Notes: generated by a model from the sequence alone, not told the origin. A stretch of DNA of 64,000 nt from Aphodoplasma sp045592745 (GCA_045592745.1 JAZNVH010000029.1:1-64000); one strand, 5' to 3'; positions 1 to 7,708 are shown, numbered from the stretch's first letter. Program-made: numbers and translations.

Positions 1-203
1 GCATTTATCGAGCTAAGCTTGAGAGTTATGATGAGGCTCGCCTTCTCATAAATGAATACATATATTTTTACAATAACGAAAGAATACAGCTAAAAACAAA
101 ACTGACTCCGCTAGAAAAACGAAGTCAGTATGTTGCTTAAATTTTAATATTTATACTATAGGCACTCTTTTTTTGTGCTGTCTGTATAAATTGGGGCAAT
201 TCA
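1..203 (+). mobile_element. 3' end of an IS3-family (IS150-like) insertion sequence
   Basis: The window opens inside the last part of an IS3-type transposase gene. About 60 bp after its stop the sequence reads TTGGGGCAATTCA, which resembles the right-hand terminal inverted repeat that usually follows orfB in this family (TG...CA ends). I place the element's end near 203 from this resemblance alone. The left end and the target duplication lie outside the window. The element stops about 30 bp from the end of the next gene. Confidence 0.6.
3..140 (+). CDS. IS3-family transposase (OrfB), C-terminal fragment
   Basis: Only the last 45 codons are present; the 5' part is cut by the window edge. The fragment reads through INEYIYFYNNERIQLK and then LTPLEKRSQY before TAA. 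This is the C-terminal end of the DDE integrase-core transposases of IS3/IS150 elements (FYN-ERIQ-K-K--P---R-Q signature). The protein catalyses copy-out/paste-in transposition. Whether the full copy is intact cannot be judged here. The element-end motif follows within 65 bp. Confidence 0.85.
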   Translation: MYRAKLESYDEARLLINEYIYFYNNERIQLKTKLTPLEKRSQYVA

Positions 204-232
204 CATTTTTGTGTTCCCTGTTTAATCTTTTA

Positions 233-2866
233 TTAATTGTTTTTATCTTCTTCGAAAGCTTTCTTCAACGCCGATATTTTTTCTTCGGGCAATTTGAAAA
301 AATCAGAGTTTTTCACTTCTATATGATAAGTTTCTATCATTTTTTCGATGCTCTTTTCAACACGAATAACCTCTTGCTCCAAAAGTCTTGCAGGCAATCT
401 GTAAGCGCCGCTGCCAAAAATAATTATCTGTTCTGCAGCATCAGAGGTGGCAACCGTTACATGATAATTTTTTGTAAGCACTTTTGCCGTCTTTTCTATA
501 TAAGCGTCAGCAGTTTGCGATTCTTCTGTGTAAACAATGCTAACGCCTTGTTCCTTTATAACCTCACCTCTGTTCCCTTTCACCTTGTACGCATCAAAAA
601 CAACAATGACTTCACAGTTTTTAAATATCTTATAAACAGCAATCCTGTCAACAAGTGCTTTTCTTGCCGCTTCGAGATTATCCTGCGCTATTTTTTTCAA
701 ATCTTCCCACGCAAAAATAATGTTATATCCATCAATCAAAAGATATTCTTTTTCATATTTTTTCACAATCGAAGAATGTTTAACGCTGCTTTTCACCTCT
801 TTGGGAACACGCATAGCCTGATTCGGCAGTCTTGTTTCCACTTTGCCATAGGTTTTTTCAAATATTTTTAAAAGCTCATCATCGGATGCCGAAATGCTTG
901 CGCCGCGACTTATACTCTGCGGTACAGCTTCAATTTTTTTAGGCTTTAACACACTTTCAAGATGCATATAATCCATAACTTCATTCCACTTTACATTAAA
1001 ACCTGCGCCGTGCGAGCAAAATACTGAATCTGCCGTATTTTCCACATCTGCATCAACATCATACCCAAAAGAAGCTATCACCTCTTCTGCTTTTTTACAC
1101 TCTCCGTAGCCACTGAATTTAAGACTCATACGTCCTTTACCACGAGTATAAGCTGTTAACGTTCTGTGATAATTTCTTATACTTTCTGCAGGAGCATTAC
1201 CCGTAATTTTTGACATCTCACCAATTGGATGAGAAACAGAAAAGCTTGCTCCCAAAAGCTCAAGGTCAGTCATCGCTTTTCCGACATTATCCAGTGGCAA
1301 GTCAATCACAAAGTCATAATATGGCTCTAACAACACCGAATTCGCTCTGCGAAGTCCATGACGCAATGCCCTGTAAGTCGCCTGACGAAAATCGCCGCCT
1401 TCAGTGTGCTTTAAGTGTGCAGCGCCTGATTTCAAAGTTACCTTTATATCAGTAATCGGCGAGCCTGTAAGAACACCTATATGCTGTTTTTCCATTAAAT
1501 GCGTGAGCACAAGTCTTTGCCAGTTTTTATCGAGCACGCTTTCATGACACTCAGCCTCAAACTGCATCCCCGTACCTCTCGGCAGCGGCGTTAAAACCAA
1601 ATGTACCTCGGCATAATGCCTTAAAGGCTCAAAATGACCTACTCCTTCAACTGTATTGGCGATTGTTTCTTTATAGACTATTCGCCCTTCTTCAAACTCA
1701 ACAGCCATATTAAAACGTTTTAAAACAAGCTGTTTTAAAACTTCAAGCTGCACCTCGCCCATTATGCGCAGTTGAATTTCCTTCAGTTGCGGCTGCCACG
1801 TAACGCGAAGCTGCGTTTCCTCTTGCTCAAGTTCTTTAAACTTTTCAAGTGCCACGGTTGGTTCTGTACCGCTCGGCAGAATAACCCTATAATTAAAAAT
1901 AGGCTCTGCTGTTAAGGAAGCTGTATTTTGTTCAAAGCCCAAGCCTTGTCCAGCGCTTGTTTGTCTAAGTCCCGTCACAGCACAAACGCATCCTGAAAAA
2001 ACCTCATCCGCCGTCGTATATTTCTCGCCGGAATAAATCCTGATTTCGTTAACCTTTTCCATTACTCCAGGAGCAGATTCTATCATAGTTTTAACTTTAA
2101 GGCTGCCACCGGTAATTTTCATAAACGTAAGACGTCCGCCTTTAGCATCCTGACTGATTTTAAAAATTTTTGCACCAAACTCGCTCATAGCATCATCATT
2201 ATCCGTAAGCAAGTCAAAAGCAGTTAAAAACTCTGCAACACCTTCCATCTTAAGAGCAGAACCGGAAAAACACGGAAAAACATTTCTTCTTTTAACAGCG
2301 CGTCGCAAGGTCGCCTCCTGCAAGTTCCCTTCTAAAACTTCTTCCATCAATTCTTCGTCACACATGGCCAGATTTTCGGCCAAAATGTCCTTCGACTCCG
2401 AAAAGTCAACAAAATTACCATTAAATTCCTGTTTTAGCTCATCAATAACCCGTGTTTTATCACTTCCCGCCAAATCAAGCTTGTTGATAAAAACGAATGT
2501 AGGTATATTATATTTTTCGAGCATATCCCATAAGGTATTGGTGTGACTTTGCACGCCATCTGTTCCGCTGATAACCAAAATAGCATAATCAAGCACGCTG
2601 AGTGTACGCTCTGCTTCGGCAAAAAAATCCACATGCCCCGGCGTATCCAAAAGCGTAATTATGGTGTTATCAAGGCTGATAACCGCCTGCTTTGAAAAAA
2701 TAGTAATGCCTCTTTTTTTCTCTATTTCATCAATATCTAAAAATGTGTCTTTAGCGTCTACTCTGCCGAGTCTGCGAATTTCTCCCGCCGCATACAAAAG
2801 CCCTTCCGAGAGAGTTGTTTTGCCGGCATCTACATGTGCTAAAATTCCAACAGCAATCCGTTTCAT
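233..2866 (-). CDS. TetM-like translational GTPase fused to a Rae1/YacP-type NYN endoribonuclease domain
   Basis: The 877-aa protein has two parts. Residues 1 to about 650 are an EF-G/ribosomal-protection GTPase: G1 AHVDAGKTT (10-18), G2 RGIT (52-55), DTPGH (74-78), NKLD (128-131), then EF-G domains II-V. Residues 708-877 form an NYN/PIN-like domain about as long as stand-alone B. subtilis Rae1 (YacP), which cleaves mRNA in the ribosomal A site. Its acidic residues are visible at D712 (in DGYN), D758, D787 and D809. The Tet(M) domain-IV loop motif YSPVS is absent; residues 479-492 instead contain HLKHTEGGD, so a tetracycline-resistance role is doubtful. ATG start with a GGAGG-type site. I infer a ribosome-bound factor that could couple GTP hydrolysis to A-site mRNA cleavage. 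This architecture occurs in other Clostridia from memory, but its function is not known to me. Confidence 0.85.
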   Translation of the reverse strand: MKRIAVGILAHVDAGKTTLSEGLLYAAGEIRRLGRVDAKDTFLDIDEIEKKRGITIFSKQAVISLDNTIITLLDTPGHVDFFAEAERTLSVLDYAILVISGTDGVQSHTNTLWDMLEKYNIPTFVFINKLDLAGSDKTRVIDELKQEFNGNFVDFSESKDILAENLAMCDEELMEEVLEGNLQEATLRRAVKRRNVFPCFSGSALKMEGVAEFLTAFDLLTDNDDAMSEFGAKIFKISQDAKGGRLTFMKITGGSLKVKTMIESAPGVMEKVNEIRIYSGEKYTTADEVFSGCVCAVTGLRQTSAGQGLGFEQNTASLTAEPIFNYRVILPSGTEPTVALEKFKELEQEETQLRVTWQPQLKEIQLRIMGEVQLEVLKQLVLKRFNMAVEFEEGRIVYKETIANTVEGVGHFEPLRHYAEVHLVLTPLPRGTGMQFEAECHESVLDKNWQRLVLTHLMEKQHIGVLTGSPITDIKVTLKSGAAHLKHTEGGDFRQATYRALRHGLRRANSVLLEPYYDFVIDLPLDNVGKAMTDLELLGASFSVSHPIGEMSKITGNAPAESIRNYHRTLTAYTRGKGRMSLKFSGYGECKKAEEVIASFGYDVDADVENTADSVFCSHGAGFNVKWNEVMDYMHLESVLKPKKIEAVPQSISRGASISASDDELLKIFEKTYGKVETRLPNQAMRVPKEVKSSVKHSSIVKKYEKEYLLIDGYNIIFAWEDLKKIAQDNLEAARKALVDRIAVYKIFKNCEVIVVFDAYKVKGNRGEVIKEQGVSIVYTEESQTADAYIEKTAKVLTKNYHVTVATSDAAEQIIIFGSGAYRLPARLLEQEVIRVEKSIEKMIETYHIEVKNSDFFKLPEEKISALKKAFEEDKNN

Positions 2867-2905
2867 AGTTCCTCCGGTTAATTTTTTAAATTATGTCTTA
2901 TAAAT

Positions 2906-2934
2906 ATTATACTGCTATTTTGTCATTTACACAA
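2906..2934 (-). promoter_or_regulatory. Sigma-A promoter of the TetM-like/Rae1 fusion gene
   Basis: On the minus strand TTGTGT (2929-2934) and TATAAT (2906-2911) are separated by 17 bp. The leader to the ATG at 2866 is about 35 nt. Confidence 0.6.
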
Positions 2935-2962
2935 TACGTTTTAAGAGAATTGACTTTTTTAT

Positions 2963-2991
2963 GTATATAATCACAATTTTTGGAAAAAATA
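2963..2991 (+). promoter_or_regulatory. Candidate sigma-F promoter of the spoIIQ-like gene
   Basis: GTATA (2963-2967), a 14-bp spacer and GGAAAAAATA (2982-2991) match the forespore sigma-F consensus (GYATA / GGNRANANTW); the -10 is a full match. It lies just upstream of the M23/SpoIIQ-like gene, as expected for spoIIQ. It also argues against translation from an ATG at 2961. Confidence 0.65.
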
Positions 2992-3035
2992 TTATCACCA
3001 AGCAAAAATTTTATTTATGCGAAAGGATGAACAAT

Positions 3036-3863
3036 ATGAATAACAGACGCAGTCGTTTTGAGCAAACAAAACGCGAAAAATTTTTGGAAAAAGTAAAAGA
3101 AAAGCGCTTCTACATAGTGCTGCTTTGCTGCATTATGGCAGTTAGTATAACGTACTTTTCAGTAAGCTCTTTTAAAGATAATTCTCTTGCAAAATTGCAA
3201 TCCCAAAATCAGCCAAAACCAACTTCTACACCGCTTCCTGACCTTACAAAAAATTTCCCAAAAGAATCAAATGCATCAAACGGCTCTTTAGCACTGCCTT
3301 TTAATGAAAAAACAACAAACACACCTGCTCCTGATTTAAAAAAGTCGAATGAAACGCCACTATCAAAAAACACTTCCACACACGCTGATAAAGTAGAAGC
3401 AAATACAAAAACAGCAAGTGCGACAGCCGATGTATCTTATGAAACAAGAGAAAAAAAGGCTCTCATTTACCCCGCATCAGGAGAAATCATCTCGCATCAC
3501 AGCGGTGAAACGCTCGTTTATTCAAAGACTCTTGATGACTGGCGAATTCATGAAGGCGTAGACATCAAAGCAACTATTGGCTCAGACGTAATAGCAGCCG
3601 ATGACGGTATAATAGAAGATGTTTATAATGATGATTTAATGGGTATAACCATCGTAATTGACCATCAGAACGGACTTAAAACAGTTTACTCAAATCTGTC
3701 AAGCATGAGTCTTGTAAAAAAAGGCGACAAAATAAAATGCGGCGACGTAATAAGCAATGTCGGTGACAGCGCAATAAGTGAAACTGCCGAGATTGGCCAC
3801 CTTCATTTTGAAGTACTTGAAGACGAAAAACAGGTTGACCCGGTTTTGATGCTTGAAAAATAA
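3036..3863 (+). CDS. spoIIQ: SpoIIQ-like membrane-anchored LytM/M23 protein
   Basis: This 275-aa protein has a basic N-terminus, one membrane segment (about residues 25-45), a Pro/Ser/Thr-rich linker and a C-terminal LytM (M23) domain. Zn-ligand motifs are intact: HxxxD (H172, D176) and HxH (H255, H257). Clostridial SpoIIQ proteins often keep these ligands, while B. subtilis SpoIIQ lost one. SpoIIQ sits in the forespore membrane and binds SpoIIIAH, whose gene is also in this window. The start was chosen at ATG 3036 because GAAAGG at 3021 then has proper spacing; ATG 2961 lies upstream of the predicted transcript start. A sigma-F promoter fits the assignment. The alternative is a different sporulation M23 peptidase. 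Confidence 0.75.
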   Translation: MNNRRSRFEQTKREKFLEKVKEKRFYIVLLCCIMAVSITYFSVSSFKDNSLAKLQSQNQPKPTSTPLPDLTKNFPKESNASNGSLALPFNEKTTNTPAPDLKKSNETPLSKNTSTHADKVEANTKTASATADVSYETREKKALIYPASGEIISHHSGETLVYSKTLDDWRIHEGVDIKATIGSDVIAADDGIIEDVYNDDLMGITIVIDHQNGLKTVYSNLSSMSLVKKGDKIKCGDVISNVGDSAISETAEIGHLHFEVLEDEKQVDPVLMLEK

Positions 3864-3888
3864 TTGCTAATTTTAGAATTATTTTATT

Positions 3889-3918
3889 AAAATATCATTT
3901 TTAATTTTACGCATACTA
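3889..3918 (+). promoter_or_regulatory. Candidate sigma-G promoter of the SASP gene
   Basis: CATACTA at 3912-3918 is an exact match to the sigma-G -10 consensus; the matching -35 near 3889-3895 (AATAT-like) is weak. The position, about 60 bp upstream of a spore-protein gene, is what makes it credible. Confidence 0.4.
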
Positions 3919-3977
3919 TAAATGCACAAACAAATATGTGCAAAAAAACGCTTTATATCGGAGGCTTAAATTTAAAA

Positions 3978-4145
3978 ATGAGTAGATCAAGAATGTCTGA
4001 AAAACTTAAAGCTGAAATCGCAAAAGAGCTTGGCGTATACGACACTGTTTCAAAAGAAGGCTGGGGCGCAGTAAGCTCAAGAAACTGTGGTAATATGGTA
4101 ACAAAGGCAATCGAAATCGCCGAAAAAAGCGTAAATAACAAATAG
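3978..4145 (+). CDS. Alpha/beta-type small acid-soluble spore protein (SASP)
   Basis: The 55-aa protein contains KLKAEIAKELGVYDTV and the second helix region GNMVTKAIEIAEK, the two conserved blocks of alpha/beta SASPs. These proteins coat and protect spore DNA and are degraded by GPR at germination. It is a short clostridial form. ATG 3978 was chosen because GGAGG (3960-3964) lies 13 nt upstream and the upstream in-frame ATG has no site. A Cys sits in RNCGNMV. Monocistronic, with its own terminator at 4170-4201. Confidence 0.85.
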   Translation: MSRSRMSEKLKAEIAKELGVYDTVSKEGWGAVSSRNCGNMVTKAIEIAEKSVNNK

Positions 4146-4169
4146 CCTTTAAAATAAGGCAGGCAAGGC

Positions 4170-4201
4170 AAAAGCACAAAACGTTATTGTTTTGTGCTTT
4201 T
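4170..4201 (+). terminator. Intrinsic terminator after the SASP gene
   Basis: A perfect 13-bp stem, AAAAGCACAAAAC (4170-4182) with GTTTTGTGCTTTT (4189-4201), and a 6-nt loop. Confidence 0.85.
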
Positions 4202-4224
4202 GTATTTTATAAAATTTAATACTT

Positions 4225-4255
4225 TTGTCGAAAAATGTTTGCTTTTATATATAAT
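4225..4255 (+). promoter_or_regulatory. mscL promoter with an overlapping Spo0A-box-like heptamer
   Basis: TTGTCG (4225-4230) is followed after 17 bp by TATATA (4248-4253), or after 19 bp by TATAAT (4250-4255). The -35 overlaps TGTCGAA (4226-4232), a perfect match to the Spo0A box core. The same arrangement occurs at 25034. Confidence 0.5.
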
Positions 4256-4319
4256 TAATGCTATAATATTGTTTAGAAAATTGCTGATAAAACAGCGAAT
4301 ATGCGAAGAGGTGTTTTTT

Positions 4320-4709
4320 ATGAAAAAATTTTTGGGAGAATTTAAAGCTTTTGCACTAAAAGGTAACGTAGTCGATATGGCTGTCGGCGTTATAATCGGT
4401 ACTGCGTTCAGCGCGATTGTCAACTCTATTGTAAAAGACCTTGTAATGCCGATTTTCGGTATTGTGCTTGGTGGAATTGATTTCAGCGTTCTATCCGTAA
4501 CCGTCGGCGAATCTGTGATTACATACGGAAACCTTATACAAAGTATAGTGAACTTTTTAATAATTTCACTTACTATTTTCTTGTTTATAAAGTTTATATC
4601 AAAATTTAAGAAAAAGGAAGAACCTAAAGAAGATGAGCCTGCACCGGTTGTAAAAAGCGACGAGACGCTCTTGCTCGAACAAATTCTTGAAGAAATCAAA
4701 AATAAATAA
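4320..4709 (+). CDS. mscL: Large-conductance mechanosensitive channel MscL
   Basis: The 129-aa protein starts MKKFLGEFKAFALKGNVVDM and continues VGVIIGTAFSAIVNSIVKDL in TM1, the strongly conserved MscL N-terminal half. TM2 is about residues 68-95, followed by a charged linker and a C-terminal helix. It forms a homopentameric pressure-relief channel in the membrane. Length is normal. The start at 4320 follows GAAGAGGTG and gives the family's N-terminus; a longer in-frame extension upstream is not plausible. Own promoter and terminator. Confidence 0.95.
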   Translation: MKKFLGEFKAFALKGNVVDMAVGVIIGTAFSAIVNSIVKDLVMPIFGIVLGGIDFSVLSVTVGESVITYGNLIQSIVNFLIISLTIFLFIKFISKFKKKEEPKEDEPAPVVKSDETLLLEQILEEIKNK

Positions 4710-4725
4710 AATTAACGTATTTATG

Positions 4726-4755
4726 CAGGAAGGTTAAAAGCCTTCCTGTTTTTTT
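4726..4755 (+). terminator. Intrinsic terminator after mscL
   Basis: CAGGAAGG (4726-4733) pairs with CCTTCCTG (4741-4748), followed by a T run. Confidence 0.85.
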
Positions 4756-4828
4756 AACACCCACCCTACCCTTTTCATATAATAATTGTGTAAGTTTTAT
4801 ACAAATTATTATTTTTAAGGAGGGCATT

Positions 4829-5893
4829 ATGAAATCATCAGTACGCGAATACTTTCCGGGTGCAAATACTCCCACAGGCTTTTATTCTTATTACGATAAC
4901 ATATTAAAAAGCCGTGAAGCAAGCAGAATCGTAATATTAAAAGGCGGTCCCGGCACAGGTAAATCAAGCTTTATGAAACGTGTTGCAAAGCATCTTGTCA
5001 TGAGCGGTCACGAAACAGAGCTTTTGCATTGTTCCTCTGACCCTGATTCTCTTGACGGAGTTTGCGCAAGAGATATTGGCTTTTTAATATTAGACGGCAC
5101 ATCGCCTCATATTGTTGACCCAAAAGTGCCCGGTGCCGTTGATGAGATTATAAACTTAGGCATTTGCTGGGACAAAGAAAAAATTATTAAAAATAAAACT
5201 TCCATAATTGACACAAGTGAGCAAATTTCAAAAAGCTTTCAAAAGGCTTATGACTGCCTTGCCGGAGCAAAAAATATTCAAAACCATATTAGTCGCGATA
5301 TAAGCCACTTAACACACAATGACGAGGTCGAAGATGTGGTTGACAAAATAAGAAAAACTTATTGCGTTTACAACAAATCGAACTTGCGCGGTTTTGAGCG
5401 CAAAGCTTTTTTGAGCGCGATAACACATCTTGGTAAAAAAGGCTATGTAGACACCTTTATCCAAAACGCAAGCCATACATACAGAATAAAAAGCAATTCT
5501 GTTGTCTCGTCTGCACTGCTTGAAAAATTAAAAGAATTGTTCATATTACACGGATACGAGGCTCGAGTTTTCTATTGTCCGATGTCCCCTGATGATAAGC
5601 CTGAACATCTCTATGTGCCTGCATTTAACATATTTTTTACTACTGAGACGTGCCCTGATACATCTACAAACTTTGACAAAGTAAATGAAACAGAAATTAA
5701 AATAGGCAGTGTTGCCAAAATGTCTTCCTCTTTATGTGATGATACAGAGCTTTACAATACACTCATCAAATGTGCAATAAAAGACCTTGCATATGCGAAA
5801 AAGCTTCATGACGAGCTTGAAAAATATTATATACCATATATGGATTTCGGCAAAGTTCAGAATATATGTCAAAATCTTATTAATACAATATAA
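4829..5893 (+). CDS. P-loop ATPase with an internally duplicated, degenerate second half (PRK06851-like)
   Basis: The 354-aa protein has a Walker A GGPGTGKSS at residues 39-47. The second half (about 206-271) repeats the pattern of the first: residues 218-233 align to the P-loop region but have IKSNSVVSSALLEKL, with no Gly-rich loop and no Lys. FYCPMSPDD (248-256) mirrors LLHCSSDPD (66-74). It resembles the Firmicutes family filed as PRK06851 (from memory), whose function is unknown to me; homologs as I recall have two intact P-loops. No signal peptide or membrane segment, so probably cytosolic. GGAGGG site 5 nt before ATG 4829. Monocistronic. Confidence 0.7.
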   Translation: MKSSVREYFPGANTPTGFYSYYDNILKSREASRIVILKGGPGTGKSSFMKRVAKHLVMSGHETELLHCSSDPDSLDGVCARDIGFLILDGTSPHIVDPKVPGAVDEIINLGICWDKEKIIKNKTSIIDTSEQISKSFQKAYDCLAGAKNIQNHISRDISHLTHNDEVEDVVDKIRKTYCVYNKSNLRGFERKAFLSAITHLGKKGYVDTFIQNASHTYRIKSNSVVSSALLEKLKELFILHGYEARVFYCPMSPDDKPEHLYVPAFNIFFTTETCPDTSTNFDKVNETEIKIGSVAKMSSSLCDDTELYNTLIKCAIKDLAYAKKLHDELEKYYIPYMDFGKVQNICQNLINTI

Positions 5894-5900
5894 CAACAAA

Positions 5901-5930
5901 AAAGGAGTTGCCACTTCAACTCCTTTTTAT
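5901..5930. terminator. Bidirectional terminator
   Basis: AAAGGAGTTG (5901-5910) pairs with CAACTCCTTT (5918-5927), with T runs on both strands. It lies between convergent genes. Confidence 0.8.
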
Positions 5931-5941
5931 ATTGCAAAATA

Positions 5942-6112
5942 TTAGTTCTCGCCTGTATTCATAATTTCATCTATAATTATTTCATAATATTCGCCCTCAG
6001 GCATATTCAAACACTTTTCACAATTATCACAAATTTTATTTTTATCAAGATCGCATCTGTTACATTCGCCACAATCTATGCATTCTTTATTCTCTAAAAT
6101 ACACTTTTTCAT
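5942..6112 (-). CDS. 56-aa Cys-rich protein (putative metal-binding)
   Basis: A short frame with ATG at 6112, AAGGAG 8 nt upstream (6121-6126) and stop at 5942. It carries CIDCGECNRC followed by CDNCEKC, plus an early Cys at residue 4, then an acidic tail without Cys (EGEYYEIIIDEI). The paired CxxC clusters suggest zinc or Fe-S binding. I do not recognise a named family. It lies head to head with lexA, about 150 bp apart, and shares the bidirectional terminator on its other side. Confidence 0.75.
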   Translation of the reverse strand: MKKCILENKECIDCGECNRCDLDKNKICDNCEKCLNMPEGEYYEIIIDEIMNTGEN

Positions 6113-6185
6113 CTTTGCATCTCCTTGTTTGCTTATCTTTATTTATAGTATATCAAAAAATTTTAAAAAAATCAATAAAATTTTA

Positions 6186-6224
6186 AAACATTTGTTTGCT
6201 TTTTGTGTTTTTATATGTTATAAT
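6186..6224 (+). promoter_or_regulatory. lexA promoter with a weak LexA-box-like palindrome
   Basis: TTGCTT (6196-6201) and TATAAT (6219-6224) are 17 bp apart. AAACatttGTTT (6186-6197) overlaps the -35 and resembles GAACN4GTTC with both outer bases changed. It is close to one of the boxes upstream of the LysM gene (GAAAatttGTTC at 50687). Autoregulation of lexA is known for the family; this site is only a candidate. Confidence 0.55.
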
Positions 6225-6258
6225 ATGCATATAAACTAAAATATAGGAGTTGGTTATC

Positions 6259-6936
6259 TTGCCAAGAACTTCAAACAAGGGCGAAGAAATACTTAATTTT
6301 ATACATGAGCAAACCGAAGAAAAAGGTTATCCACCATCCGTGCGCGAAATTTGCGAAGCGGTTGGTCTGCGATCCACATCTACTGTGCATGCACAGCTAA
6401 AAAAACTTGAGCAGAAGGGTTTTTTAGCAAAGGATGACCTTAAAACAAGAGCATTAAAGCTTACCGATTTGTACTACGAAACATATCATAAAAGCGCGCC
6501 AAAAGATGAGCTGCTCAATGCTGATGAGTTTGACAATTTTTATAATAAGCAAGCTCAATCAGAATATTTACAGGTGCCAGTGCTTGGCAGAGTTTCTGCA
6601 GGCGAACCGATTTTAGCAGTTGAAGAAGCTACCGACGTATTCCCACTCCCTATGAGTTTTGCGTCAAACAAGGACTTGTTCATACTTACAGTTCGCGGCG
6701 AATCAATGATTGAGGCGGCAATTCTTGATGGTGACTACATAATCGTCGAGCGTCAGCCCACTGCGTCAAACGGCGATATTGTTGTTGCGCTCGTTGATGA
6801 TTCTGCAACGGTTAAAACTTTTTATAAAGAAAACGGCCATTTCAGATTACAGCCCGAAAACTCATCTATGGAGCCGATTATTGTGTCCGAGGTTACAATT
6901 CTTGGTAAAGTTGTGGGCGTATTTCGCCAAATGTAA
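6259..6936 (+). CDS. lexA: LexA repressor
   Basis: 225 aa. The N-terminal winged helix-turn-helix contains YPPSVREICEAVGLRSTSTV (24-43). The C-terminal S24 autoprotease has the cleavage site A114-G115 in RVSAGEP, catalytic S149 in RGESM and K186 in ATVKTF. It represses the SOS regulon until RecA-stimulated self-cleavage. Start: TTG at 6259, 9 nt after AGGAG (6245-6249); a TTG at 6250 would abut the site. The likely target in this window is the LysM gene at 50295-50603. Confidence 0.95.
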   Translation: MPRTSNKGEEILNFIHEQTEEKGYPPSVREICEAVGLRSTSTVHAQLKKLEQKGFLAKDDLKTRALKLTDLYYETYHKSAPKDELLNADEFDNFYNKQAQSEYLQVPVLGRVSAGEPILAVEEATDVFPLPMSFASNKDLFILTVRGESMIEAAILDGDYIIVERQPTASNGDIVVALVDDSATVKTFYKENGHFRLQPENSSMEPIIVSEVTILGKVVGVFRQM

Positions 6937-6950
6937 ATTTTAAACAAGCA

Positions 6951-6980
6951 AAAGGTTGGAGTGAACTCCAACCTTTTTAA
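6951..6980. terminator. Bidirectional terminator between lexA and yunB
   Basis: AAAGGTTGGAG (6951-6961) pairs with CTCCAACCTTT (6966-6976), loop TGAA. T-rich on the plus side. Confidence 0.75.
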
Positions 6981-7657
6981 TTTTCCATTTTTAATACTCC
7001 ATTAGGAAGCTCGCCTACAATTATTGTTTGTGCAACAGGCACACTCGTTTTTATTTCTACGTTTTCACTGCCTGCAGATAAAATTATGCCAAAGCTTGCC
7101 TCAATTACGATATCAATCTGGTGCTTTGTCTGATTTATCCCTGCGCTTGAAAAACTGTTTTCAAAATCTGCTTTTGCATATCCTATCGGAACAAATTCTA
7201 CATCAATCATAGGTCCCATTCCCGAAAATAGTGGGATATCAAGTATCGCACCAAACGGTATATTTATCTGTGCGCGCTTTGTAGCTTCAAGCTCTTTTTG
7301 AATTTCGAGTACAAGCTGCGATTTTATTTGATTCATATTTTTAGTATCCATAAAAAGTGCCTGAATTCGTCCGTTCTCTCCCCTTTGAATTATTGTCAAA
7401 TCCTCATAAGAAAGCTGCGACGTTATCATGTATTGATTTATTATGTCATTTATTGAAGTTGTTACGATTTGTGACATACGCTGCCTTGCAGTATTTATGA
7501 CAAGCGGATTTATTTGTGTATGATAATACGTAAAACCCATAGAAAAAGTCAGTATGACAAGACACATTACAAGCGTCTTGTTAAGATTGCGCCAAAGTGT
7601 AACAGTATGCGCCGGAAATATGCGTATTCGTACTCGTTTATTTAGTCCAAGGCGCAA
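6977..7657 (-). CDS. yunB: Sporulation protein YunB
   Basis: The 226-aa protein has one N-terminal membrane segment (about residues 29-45) and an extracytoplasmic domain with NPLVINTARQRMSQIVTTSI and IPFGAILDIPLFSGMGP, features of the YunB family. In Bacillus yunB is a sigma-E gene needed for normal spore formation; its exact activity is unknown. Start is TTG at 7657 with GGAGGGG 6 nt upstream. The folC operon ends about 50 bp upstream on the same strand with no clear terminator between, so partial read-through is possible. Confidence 0.85.
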   Translation of the reverse strand: MRLGLNKRVRIRIFPAHTVTLWRNLNKTLVMCLVILTFSMGFTYYHTQINPLVINTARQRMSQIVTTSINDIINQYMITSQLSYEDLTIIQRGENGRIQALFMDTKNMNQIKSQLVLEIQKELEATKRAQINIPFGAILDIPLFSGMGPMIDVEFVPIGYAKADFENSFSSAGINQTKHQIDIVIEASFGIILSAGSENVEIKTSVPVAQTIIVGELPNGVLKMEN

Positions 7658-7708
7658 AAAAATCCCCTCCCATAATTTAATATATGCACTATGGTGGGGA
7701 TTGTTTCT

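Noticed and set aside
233..2866. Tetracycline-resistance gene tet(M)
   Set aside because: The YSPVS loop needed for drug release is absent (HLKHTEGGD region instead) and the protein has a nuclease domain; resistance is not supported by sequence.
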